A stretch of DNA of 58,254 nucleotides, taken from positions 1 through 58,254 of the forward strand of contig DAOUSK010000002.1 in NCBI GenBank assembly GCA_030627265.1, in the 5' to 3' direction. This stretch comes from Methylococcaceae bacterium (GTDB lineage: Bacteria > Pseudomonadota > Gammaproteobacteria > Methylococcales > Methylomonadaceae). Each line of letters starts with the position of its first letter. The stretch's first letter is position 1. Under the pieces are notes generated by a model. That model did no database searches. It had not been told where the DNA came from and was given only the letters and a program-made list of their open reading frames with translations. Below, in pieces: positions 19,239 to 26,529 of this stretch. The position numbers and the translations under genes are program-made.

Positions 19239-19682
19239 ATGAATAATTACCAACACATTTTACTAGCTGCTGATTTTTCAGAGCACGGCTTAACTGTGGC
19301 TAAGAAAGCGCAGCACCTAGCTCACCAGCACCAAGCTAAATTAAGCATTATCCATATTATTGATAATCTACCGATTACTGACACGACTTATGGTCCAATT
19401 ATCCCTTTTGACATGGATTTAAATGACTTACTAATGACAGCCGCAAAAAATAAATTGGCTGAACTTAGTAAAACACTTAATATTCCTGAGCAACAGCAAC
19501 ATTTGGAAATGGGCAGCGCTTCCTTAGAAATTACTAACATCGCAGAAGAAAATAATGTTGATTTAATCATACTGGGCTCACACGGTAGGCATGGATTAGC
19601 TTTGCTTCTAGGCTCTACTGCAAATAGTGTATTGCACCATGCAAAGTGCGATGTTTTGGCCGTTCGTTTACAGGATAACTAA
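19239..19682 (+). CDS. Universal stress protein (UspA family)
   Basis: Small cytoplasmic alpha/beta protein, 147 residues, of the ATP-binding UspA type. It begins HILLAADFSEHG and carries the nucleotide motif GSHGRHGLALLLGSTA (G-x2-G-x9-G-S/T). Members respond to stress and growth arrest; a specific role cannot be told. Start at 19239 follows ACGGAGT. It is two bases upstream of cobU, which suggests a shared transcript, though a functional link to cobalamin is not evident. Confidence 0.92.
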   Translation: MNNYQHILLAADFSEHGLTVAKKAQHLAHQHQAKLSIIHIIDNLPITDTTYGPIIPFDMDLNDLLMTAAKNKLAELSKTLNIPEQQQHLEMGSASLEITNIAEENNVDLIILGSHGRHGLALLLGSTANSVLHHAKCDVLAVRLQDN

Positions 19683-19684
19683 CA

Positions 19685-20209
19685 ATGCAACACCTTATAT
19701 TGGGCGGCGCTCGCTCTGGTAAAAGCAACTATGCTGAGCAATGCGCACAAACCAGCCAAAAAGAAGTCATTTATATTGCGACTGGAACTGCGGGTGATGA
19801 AGAAATGCGTGAACGCATCACTCGTCATAAAGAAGATCGCCCTCGCTACTGGACAACCGTTGAAGAACCAGTAGCATTGGCAGATGCTATTGCTGAATAC
19901 GATAATCCACGCTATTTTTTATTAGTTGACTGCCTAACTTTATGGCTATCTAATATTTTGTTTGATACCCAAGGTCGCTACCAAGAAGATATTTTTTTAC
20001 AACAAAAACAAGCCCTACTCAGTGAACTATCTCGCTTAAATACCGATATAGCCTTAGTCAGTAATGAAGTCGGACTAGGTGTCACACCAATGGATAAAAT
20101 GAGCCGCCAATTTATTGATGAAGCAGGACGATTACATCAGCAACTTGCCAAGCAATGCTCTCATGTTAGCCTCATAACCGCAGGACTCGCTCAAGCGTTA
20201 AAACAATAA
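19685..20209 (+). CDS. cobU: Adenosylcobinamide kinase / adenosylcobinamide-phosphate guanylyltransferase
   Basis: Bifunctional enzyme of the nucleotide loop assembly of cobalamin: it phosphorylates adenosylcobinamide and then transfers GMP. The 174 residues start with the P-loop LILGGARSGKSNYAE and include HKEDRPRYW with the guanylylated His and EVGLGVTPMDKMSRQF. Stop and cobT start overlap in TAATG. The third partner, cobS, is not in the window. The ribosome site before 19685 is weak, fitting coupling to uspA. Confidence 0.96.
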   Translation: MQHLILGGARSGKSNYAEQCAQTSQKEVIYIATGTAGDEEMRERITRHKEDRPRYWTTVEEPVALADAIAEYDNPRYFLLVDCLTLWLSNILFDTQGRYQEDIFLQQKQALLSELSRLNTDIALVSNEVGLGVTPMDKMSRQFIDEAGRLHQQLAKQCSHVSLITAGLAQALKQ

Positions 20210-21249
20210 TGAAATGGCTAAGCAACGCTATAAATTCTCCAGACCAACGCTATCTATTAGCTGCGGTCACTCGGCAGCAACAATTGACTAAGCCAGCCGG
20301 ATCCTTAGGTAAACTAGAATCACTTGCCGTTAAACTTGCTTCCTTACAGTCATCAGCCAGCCCTTCGGTTGATAAAGCATGGATTAGTATTTTTGCTGCG
20401 GATCATGGCATTGCAACTTCAGGCGTGTCTGCTTTTCCACAATCTGTTACCGCAGAAATGGTAAAAAACTTTGCCGATGGCGGCGCGGCAATCAATGTAC
20501 TTGCCAAACAACACAAGGCTCATTTAGAAATAATTGATGTTGGAGTTGCCTGCTCTTTAGACCACTTAAAGATTATTCATCGTAAAGTTGCCGCCGGAAC
20601 TGCCAGTTTCCTTCATCAAGCAGCCATGTCTGAGGCACAGCTAGCTCAAGCCTTATCACATGGAAAGGAAGCAGTTAGCCGCGCCTTACAGCACCGAAGT
20701 AATCTTTTTATTGCAGGGGAGATGGGGATAGCGAACACAAGTAGCGCCACAGCGGTTGCCTGCCATTTACTCAAAGTGAACGCAGCGAAATTGACTGGTG
20801 CAGGAACAGGCTTAAACCATGAAAAAACTCAAGAAAAAGCGCTAACTATTCAACAAGCTTTATATAAATTTTCTGATATTGAAGCAACACCTTTAAATGC
20901 ACTACAGTATTTTGGTGGTTTTGAGATTGCCGCTTTAGTGGGCGCTTATTTAGCAGCCGCTCAAAATGGTTTAGTTATTTTAGTTGATGGTTTTATTTGT
21001 ACCGTTGCTGCTTTAGTCGCCACAAAAATCAACCCTAATTTAAAGCCATGGCTAATTTACTCTCATCAATCACAAGAACAAGGTCATAAAATTATTTTAG
21101 AAGCGTTACAAGCTGAGCCGTTATTAGATTTAGGTATGCGTCTAGGCGAAGCGAGTGGAGCGGCAGTCGCCCTCCCCTTATTAAACTCCGCCTGTTTATT
21201 ACACCAACAAATGGCTACTTTTGAACAAGCGCAGGTTTCTCAATCGTAA
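20209..21249 (+). CDS. cobT: Nicotinate-nucleotide--dimethylbenzimidazole phosphoribosyltransferase
   Basis: Makes alpha-ribazole phosphate for the lower ligand of cobalamin. The 346 residues have the family marks KPAGSLGKLE, FAADHGIA, GEMGIANTSSATAV, GAGTGLNHEKTQEKA and VDGFICTVAAL, with the catalytic Glu in the C-terminal LGMRLGEASGAA region. One-base overlap with cobU. A repeat fragment and a strand switch follow. Confidence 0.96.
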   Translation: MKWLSNAINSPDQRYLLAAVTRQQQLTKPAGSLGKLESLAVKLASLQSSASPSVDKAWISIFAADHGIATSGVSAFPQSVTAEMVKNFADGGAAINVLAKQHKAHLEIIDVGVACSLDHLKIIHRKVAAGTASFLHQAAMSEAQLAQALSHGKEAVSRALQHRSNLFIAGEMGIANTSSATAVACHLLKVNAAKLTGAGTGLNHEKTQEKALTIQQALYKFSDIEATPLNALQYFGGFEIAALVGAYLAAAQNGLVILVDGFICTVAALVATKINPNLKPWLIYSHQSQEQGHKIILEALQAEPLLDLGMRLGEASGAAVALPLLNSACLLHQQMATFEQAQVSQS

Positions 21250-21334
21250 AATAGACGCTTAAGCAATCAAAATTCAGTTATTCCCGAAAGGGCTGGTAGC
21301 TCTATATTGGTTACACTTTTTGGAGAAGGATTCA

Positions 21335-21375
21335 TTGATGGGTTTCGCAAAATATGCCCTACCTACCCTATGCAA
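21335..21375. repeat. Intergenic palindromic repeat, right-end fragment
   Basis: ATTGATGGGTTTCGCAAAAT followed by CCTACCTACCCTATGC resembles the right half of copies E and F. A short plus-strand open frame across it (from 21307) is antisense to the next gene and is not real. Confidence 0.55.
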
Positions 21376-21443
21376 AACCTGACACAGAGCTTAAGTAAAG
21401 AAGTTCACTACTGGAAACTATTAGGAGCCATGAAAATGCATCC

Positions 21444-22190
21444 TTACATTGATAACGCATCAACCAAGTCAATCATAAACTCAATTTCATCCGCTTCAAC
21501 TTTTTCCCAGGCATCAAAACCTAAGCTATTTAATACGCCCAGCCCTTTGTCACAAGCATTCATTTCAAGTAAACTTTTTTGGATTTCTTCTCTTTTATCC
21601 AATAATTTCGGGCCAATCATCAACGAATGATGGATATCGCTAATCTCACTCCTCACCAATACACGAAGCTGCATTTTTATCATCTTAGATAAATCATCAA
21701 AAGCTTCCGCTAAAAATATCCCCGCATCAGCATCACCTTTAAGTAATTTCTTAGCGACTAATATATTTGTATTCGCTACGACAGATTCAATATTTGTTGC
21801 ATCCAAGTCCGCCGGTTCCAACATAATCATACCCATCATTTTCACATCTGGGTCATCCGTATAAGCCACTCTAGTACCAGGCTCTAAGTGAGCAACATCT
21901 TCAACCGTGTTTCCTGAATTAACAGCAATAATAGCTTCATCAGATTTACCTTTTGCTTTCACTAAAGGAAAAAAACCTTTATCACGCATTAACATTGCTG
22001 CATCAAATGAATTTGCGTAAATTAAATCAACATTATCATTCTTGATTGCTTCTGTTTGTGCGTGAAAGTTATCATGCAACTCTAGGTGAATTGCTAATTC
22101 TGTTTGTTTTTGTAACCATGTATTAAAAATATACCAGCCTGATAAGTGAGCGGGTGAAAAACCTGGGCTAACGGTGAACATAAAGGACAT
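21444..22190 (-). CDS. PhnD-like ligand-binding protein without signal peptide
   Basis: Type II periplasmic-binding-protein fold of the PhnD (phosphate/phosphonate ABC transporter) family, 248 residues. FTVSPGFSPAHLSGWY starts the first strand, NVDLIYANSFDAAMLMRDKG and YTDDPDVKMMGM match the ligand-lobe elements. The ATG at 22190 is preceded by AGGAG at a 7-base distance, which settles the start; the protein then begins at once with the first strand and has no signal peptide, so it should be cytoplasmic. No ABC permease or ATPase is nearby. Last gene of a seven-gene minus-strand operon, 14 bases after the PAS gene. I infer a sensor role, not transport. The ligand is unknown. Confidence 0.8.
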   Translation of the reverse strand: MSFMFTVSPGFSPAHLSGWYIFNTWLQKQTELAIHLELHDNFHAQTEAIKNDNVDLIYANSFDAAMLMRDKGFFPLVKAKGKSDEAIIAVNSGNTVEDVAHLEPGTRVAYTDDPDVKMMGMIMLEPADLDATNIESVVANTNILVAKKLLKGDADAGIFLAEAFDDLSKMIKMQLRVLVRSEISDIHHSLMIGPKLLDKREEIQKSLLEMNACDKGLGVLNSLGFDAWEKVEADEIEFMIDLVDALSM

Positions 22191-22204
22191 GTTATATCTC
22201 CTAT

Positions 22205-22681
22205 TTAGAACATTGGAGGATAGAGAGCAGTACACTCATCTACCTTAGTACGTGATGGCTTTCTACGAACTGATGTAAAGCCAACGACTTTACCTTGCCT
22301 TACATTAGGAATAACCGTTGCTTTGACCCAATAAAACCCACCATCTTTACGCAAATTCTTCACAAAACCTTGCCATTTATCGCCTTTAATCACCGTATTC
22401 CAAAGATCTTTAAATGCTGCTGGAGGCATATCTGGGTGTCTAAGAATCGAATGAGGTGTTCCAATTAGCTCTTCCTCAGTAAACCCTGACATTTGAATAA
22501 AAGCAGAGTTCACATGCGCAATAATCCCTTCGGGTGTCGTCGTAGAAACAATTAACTTGCCATCAGGATAGGGTGTCTCAATGTCTGTGTATAAAATTTT
22601 TCTCGAAACTGAATTATACAAATCCAAGGTAACTTCTTTAAACTCCCCAACTATATCTTCTGGGTTCATATCACTAATCAT
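22205..22681 (-). CDS. Aer-type PAS domain protein
   Basis: Protein of 158 residues with a PAS domain at about 40-145 of the kind found at the N-terminus of aerotaxis receptor Aer: AHVNSAFIQMSGFTEEELIG, HSILRHPDMPPAAF, DLWNTVIKGDKWQGFVKNLRK (broken here by loops) and FYWVKATVIP. Aer PAS domains bind FAD and report redox or energy state. There are no membrane segments, HAMP, kinase or methyl-accepting domains, so it must act through partners. Start at 22681 follows GGCGGAA. It sits between the roadblock and PhnD-like genes of the same operon. Confidence 0.85.
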   Translation of the reverse strand: MISDMNPEDIVGEFKEVTLDLYNSVSRKILYTDIETPYPDGKLIVSTTTPEGIIAHVNSAFIQMSGFTEEELIGTPHSILRHPDMPPAAFKDLWNTVIKGDKWQGFVKNLRKDGGFYWVKATVIPNVRQGKVVGFTSVRRKPSRTKVDECTALYPPMF

Positions 22682-22742
22682 AGAATTTCCGCCATCCCAT
22701 TAAGACATATTTATAACGATAAAAATCTCATACTGACCTTAA

Positions 22743-23105
22743 TTAAAGTAGATCTGTAATACTTTCCACCGCTCTCTTAACATCAAGAAAAATAAGCCCT
22801 AACCTTGCATTCGGTTTAGCCATAACAGTTAAAACAGCCTCATCACCGGCATAAGTCATTAAAACATAACCCGAGTCACCTTTGATTAGAACCTGCTCTA
22901 AGCTACCCCGGTTAAGTTCTTGCGCTGTCCGATCCCCCAGAGATAACATAGCGGCACTCATCGCCCCTACTCTATCTTCATCAAGGGCTGCAGGTAAAAC
23001 AGATGCCATAATTAGCCCATCTGTTGAAATAACAGCAGACGCTTCAATATCTGCTGAAGTTCCATTTAGTTCAGTTAAAACTGATGCCAGCATGTCAGCT
23101 ATCAT
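22743..23105 (-). CDS. Roadblock/LC7 domain protein (MglB-like)
   Basis: Stand-alone roadblock/LC7 protein, 120 residues: a first helix (MLASVLTELNGTS), then DIEASAVISTDGLIMASVLP, a long helix DRVGAMSAAMLSLGDRTAQEL, two strands (QVLIKGDSGYVLMTYAG, EAVLTVMA) and the final helix LIFLDVKRAVESI. Such proteins dimerise and act as activators or exchange factors of small GTPases, as MglB does for MglA. The GTPase gene lies two genes upstream in the operon. Start at 23105 follows AGGA. Cytoplasmic. Confidence 0.9.
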   Translation of the reverse strand: MIADMLASVLTELNGTSADIEASAVISTDGLIMASVLPAALDEDRVGAMSAAMLSLGDRTAQELNRGSLEQVLIKGDSGYVLMTYAGDEAVLTVMAKPNARLGLIFLDVKRAVESITDLL

Positions 23106-23138
23106 ACTAAGTCCTCATTGTTAAATTTTAAGTTAAAT

Positions 23139-23786
23139 TTAAATACTATTGTGTTTTGCATAACGAATACTCAAGGCCCAAATAAAAGTAACAAAATCAG
23201 GGTGATTAAAATGTGGGATACCTGATATTGCAATAACAAACCGTGTATCACCAATAAAAATAGGCCAAAAACCTATTTGACTACACCCAAAAGCATCCAC
23301 AATTGCCCATGCATGACTCGCTAAGCCTAAATTATGAACCAATAGTCCAGATCGTTTTTGGTGTACTGTTGCTATTTCTGCCCCTAATGCAGAGAGCTCT
23401 TCTGCAACTTCATGAGGAAACCCATTACAAACCAAATAAAAACCTTGGTCATCAGCAAGTAGTACCTTTCCTTTTTCTGTAATATTATCTAAAAGATTTT
23501 TCAAGACATCTTCTAAAGCACCTTCAGGGCATTCAATTTCCTTATCAACACCTTGGATCCAGCCTATTTTTTGACAATGATGCAGTAAATCTAGCGCCTT
23601 CTCATCACTACTCTCACCCATTAATGTTTTTATTGTATCGAGTGTTAATTCAGGCGTTTTGGGCTGCCTTAATAATCGCTTAAGAAATTTTCTAGATTTA
23701 TTATCTTCATTTGACGAAATGGCATAATAACTTCCCACAGGCGTCGGATAAAGAAATAGTCCCTCTGCGAGTGAATACGTGCTCAT
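23139..23786 (-). CDS. Winged-helix plus roadblock-like protein
   Basis: Protein of 215 residues that I read as two parts. Residues about 1-80 look like a small helical, winged-helix-like domain (SLAEGLFLYPTPVGSYYAI, then helices up to KIGWIQGV). Residues about 100-208 have the order of a roadblock fold: VLLADDQGFYLVCNGF, a helix EVAEELSALGAEIATVHQ, strands around GFWPIFIGDTRFVIAI and a last helix FVTFIWALSIRYA. The family has no name I can give. It is five bases downstream of the GTPase gene and 33 upstream of the stand-alone roadblock gene, so a second GTPase partner is a reasonable inference. Confidence 0.7.
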   Translation of the reverse strand: MSTYSLAEGLFLYPTPVGSYYAISSNEDNKSRKFLKRLLRQPKTPELTLDTIKTLMGESSDEKALDLLHHCQKIGWIQGVDKEIECPEGALEDVLKNLLDNITEKGKVLLADDQGFYLVCNGFPHEVAEELSALGAEIATVHQKRSGLLVHNLGLASHAWAIVDAFGCSQIGFWPIFIGDTRFVIAISGIPHFNHPDFVTFIWALSIRYAKHNSI

Positions 23787-23791
23787 ATAAT

Positions 23792-24331
23792 TTACTCTCT
23801 ACCTAACATAGGGTCTATTGATAGCAAAAGCGACTGGAGCAACAAAGAAACATCTTTTTTCTCTCTAGCGTCAACAGCAAAAACAGCAGGCTTTAGGCCG
23901 TATTTTTTTAACTGTTGATGGTAGTCATCTACAGTTGGGGTGCTACTTAAATCCATTTGCGTAATACCAATGGCAACCGACGTATCAGCAATAAAATCGG
24001 CAAAGGAATCTAAGAAAAACTTCATATCCTGAAAAGGGTCAGCACGCGTATTATCTAATAATAAAACTAATCCCAAACCGCCGACTGAAAGAATATCCCA
24101 CATAAAATCAAATCGCTCCTGCCCCGGCGTTCCATAGAGATGAATTTTCTCTCCATCGTCTAGGTTCATGATGCCATAATCCATTGCAACTGTAGTCTGT
24201 GATTTCCTGGTTTTAGTCATATCACTTGCTGCAGCATCAGTTTTAACTGGCGGAACATCACTAATTGATTCTATAGCGGTTGTTTTTCCAGCACCAACAG
24301 GGCCAGTAAAAATTATTTTATATTGACTCAT
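23792..24331 (-). CDS. Small Ras-like GTPase (MglA/COG2229-like)
   Basis: Single-domain GTPase of 179 residues. G1 is GPVGAGKTT (10-18), a switch I Thr lies in SQTTVAMDYG (44-53), and G3 is YGTPGQERF (66-74). The G4 motif expected as NKxD reads TQMD (124-127), and G5 may be AVDARE (152-157). There is no lipidation or membrane segment. The closest groups known to me are MglA and the COG2229 ATP/GTP-binding proteins that travel with roadblock proteins. It lies between the pseudo-receiver gene (16 bases) and the winged-helix/roadblock gene (5 bases). The altered G4 leaves nucleotide specificity open. Confidence 0.88.
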   Translation of the reverse strand: MSQYKIIFTGPVGAGKTTAIESISDVPPVKTDAAASDMTKTRKSQTTVAMDYGIMNLDDGEKIHLYGTPGQERFDFMWDILSVGGLGLVLLLDNTRADPFQDMKFFLDSFADFIADTSVAIGITQMDLSSTPTVDDYHQQLKKYGLKPAVFAVDAREKKDVSLLLQSLLLSIDPMLGRE

Positions 24332-24347
24332 ATTAATTTTTTATCTC

Positions 24348-25607
24348 TTAATTACGTAACTTACCTAAAATTTTAGCTAACAATCCTCTGGCCTTAGGTT
24401 TTTTAGCAGCAGTAGTCACTATTTTATTTGCTTTCTGCTGCTCTTGACCAACAATCCCTAGGGCATGTGCAGCGCTGATAAAAACAAACATATATTCGGG
24501 CTTTATTTTTAACTGTTCAACGACGTCCATCATTAGCGCAGGGCCACTCGTTAAGACAGCCGATATTTGTAATGCATTAGGTGTAATTAATAAACGTGTA
24601 AAGTTAGGCCATTGCTTTAAGTAAACAGGTTGATGAATATCAATTGCACTCGGATAACGCCCTTTTGATGTCCAAATAGCAACTTTCCAAAGCAGCATAT
24701 CAGCATCATAAAAACTTTCCATTTTATCATTACAACCCACTTTGACAGGATCAGCAGCACTCAAAGAAACACCACTACCACTCCCCGCCCACTGCTTCAT
24801 CAAAATTCCCGAAAAAGCTCTTAACTGCACGTCTTTAGTATCTAGCCAAATTTCATGTGTTTCAGGGAAAATGACCAGCGGCTTCCAGTTAGCATTTAAT
24901 TGAATAATTCGATTCTTTTCTTTTGCAACGCGTAAAGCAGACTGTATATAGCTAAGAAAATAATGCTTAGAGTTAAAGGAGGCTTGTAAGACTTGTTCTT
25001 TATCTGAAAAATCAATCCCTTCAACATGACCAATATAACTAGAAAACACCTCATCACTTAAATCTATTGCCGTCCTATGTTTTAGCGTTTTCTTTTTTTC
25101 GTTTGGGCTGACTGTTTTTTGCTTAAGTATCTTGACATCATCAACTTTAGCTGCTGATAAATCTTTGGATAAACTAATATCAGTAGCTTGTCCTTCAGCC
25201 ACTACTTCAGCTTTAACATCAGGCTTATCAATTTCTTTGCTGCCACTCACAGGAACGGGAGGCGGTACAACTCGTTTCTTTTTACCTAAATTCGCTTTTA
25301 TTTGCTTCAGCGCCTGTATTAAACTTTCACTTTCAATCGGCTTTTTAACATAAATAGCACCTTCCACTGAAACTGCTTGTAACGCAATAACAATGCTAGG
25401 CCTTTCAGGTGCGTTAGATTTTATTTCTTGCAATAAACTCTTAAAGTTCAAGTCATCCGCATCAATTATATCGATTTCCGCTTCTGAACTTCCAACTACA
25501 CTCGCAATACCTTTACAAGGCCCACTAAGGTACATGGTCATCATTTTGCTTGCTCTAGTATCCATTCCATAGAGTGCAACTTTTATTGCTTGATTACTAC
25601 TCTTCAT
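24348..25607 (-). CDS. Pseudo-receiver protein with conserved unknown C-terminal domains
   Basis: Protein of 419 residues. Residues about 8-107 follow the receiver pattern with strands IKVALYG, EIDIIDADD, SIVIALQ and a YVKKPI strand near 86-91 holding the conserved Lys-Pro, but the acidic pair after the first strand is missing, so phosphorylation is doubtful. A proline/lysine-rich linker (VVPPPVPVS) follows. Residues about 185-280 and 300-390 form two further domains I do not recognise, the last with LLWKVAIWTSKGRYP and MFVFISAAHALGIVG. The tail is basic (KKPKARGLLAKILGKLRN). It overlaps the upstream FimV-like gene by 11 bases and precedes the GTPase gene. Soluble, probably a scaffold or effector. 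Confidence 0.75.
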   Translation of the reverse strand: MKSSNQAIKVALYGMDTRASKMMTMYLSGPCKGIASVVGSSEAEIDIIDADDLNFKSLLQEIKSNAPERPSIVIALQAVSVEGAIYVKKPIESESLIQALKQIKANLGKKKRVVPPPVPVSGSKEIDKPDVKAEVVAEGQATDISLSKDLSAAKVDDVKILKQKTVSPNEKKKTLKHRTAIDLSDEVFSSYIGHVEGIDFSDKEQVLQASFNSKHYFLSYIQSALRVAKEKNRIIQLNANWKPLVIFPETHEIWLDTKDVQLRAFSGILMKQWAGSGSGVSLSAADPVKVGCNDKMESFYDADMLLWKVAIWTSKGRYPSAIDIHQPVYLKQWPNFTRLLITPNALQISAVLTSGPALMMDVVEQLKIKPEYMFVFISAAHALGIVGQEQQKANKIVTTAAKKPKARGLLAKILGKLRN

Positions 25608-26316
25608 TATTTAACTCAGCAAAGTATTTGGCAGCATTTTGCCATTCATTTATTATATCAATTTGATTGTTTTGCAACTGATTAGTCATTTTTTTATAGG
25701 CTAAATAGCTCTTAGTTATTGTATATAATTCTAAAAGTTCAATTTGCAACTCTAGTCTACTTGGCATTTCAAGAATCCCAGACTCTAAAACTTCCATCGC
25801 CTGTTCTAATTGACTATATTCAATATAATCATGAGCAAGGGTTAACACATCATATTCTGCATTAACTTTTGCTGCTTCTTTTATTACAATTAAAGAACTA
25901 ATGATTCCTGTCGTAAAAATAGAATACCGATTACCACTTAATAAAAATTCATTATATGTTGCTAAATAATTTTTTATTTTCACCGCTTCTTGTTCAGCTA
26001 AAATAGGCATAACTTCAGTCGCTATTCGCTGACCTAAAGTCCTTCCTTTTCCCTTTAGTACATAAAAAAGGTCGATAAGAGCTGCATAGAGCTGCTCAGA
26101 AATCTTATTGTCAGAACAGTAATAAATTCTCTGCAAATGAAACATCAAACGCTTAGGAGAACGACATACTTTATAAACTAACTGCCGATACAAAAGATCA
26201 TTCACCTGCTCCGCATCTGTCCACACCACTTCATTAACTTGATAGTTAATGGCCGATCCGACATGACTGACTTCCCTTCCATTTGCATTAACAAATAACG
26301 AACGAGCAGGTAACAT
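25597..26316 (-). CDS. Helical-repeat (FimV C-terminal/TPR-like) protein
   Basis: First gene of the minus-strand operon, 239 residues, rich in helices. The last 80 residues (about 155-215) have tetratricopeptide-like spacing, as in DVLTLAHDYIEYSQLEQAMEVLESG followed by LELQIELLELYTITKSYLAY across two repeats, which recalls the C-terminal FimV module. The N-terminal half is not recognised; it has a conserved look around SPKRLMFHLQRIYYC. No signal peptide, so cytoplasmic. Start at 26316 has GGGA at a good distance. In Myxococcus the TPR protein SgmX links MglA to type IV pili, so this is a candidate effector by analogy only. Confidence 0.65.
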   Translation of the reverse strand: MLPARSLFVNANGREVSHVGSAINYQVNEVVWTDAEQVNDLLYRQLVYKVCRSPKRLMFHLQRIYYCSDNKISEQLYAALIDLFYVLKGKGRTLGQRIATEVMPILAEQEAVKIKNYLATYNEFLLSGNRYSIFTTGIISSLIVIKEAAKVNAEYDVLTLAHDYIEYSQLEQAMEVLESGILEMPSRLELQIELLELYTITKSYLAYKKMTNQLQNNQIDIINEWQNAAKYFAELNNEE

Positions 26317-26529
26317 TTTTATTCCCGTATTATTTCTACACTAACGGCATCATTAAAAAACTAATATACCGTGATTCTATAATTTTAATTAAAAAAATGC
26401 CTTATAGTCTTAGCCCTGATTCTAAGAGGTCATTTAACTAGGGTCAAGTCGGCTTCACTTGCTTTTATCAAATCTCGGCAATAGTCGGCAAAAACAACCT
26501 TTATTTAGCACAAGCCCTGCTAAATTAAA

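Noticed and set aside
21307-21630. Plus-strand open frame after cobT
   Set aside because: It starts in a repeat fragment and then runs antisense to the PhnD-like gene.
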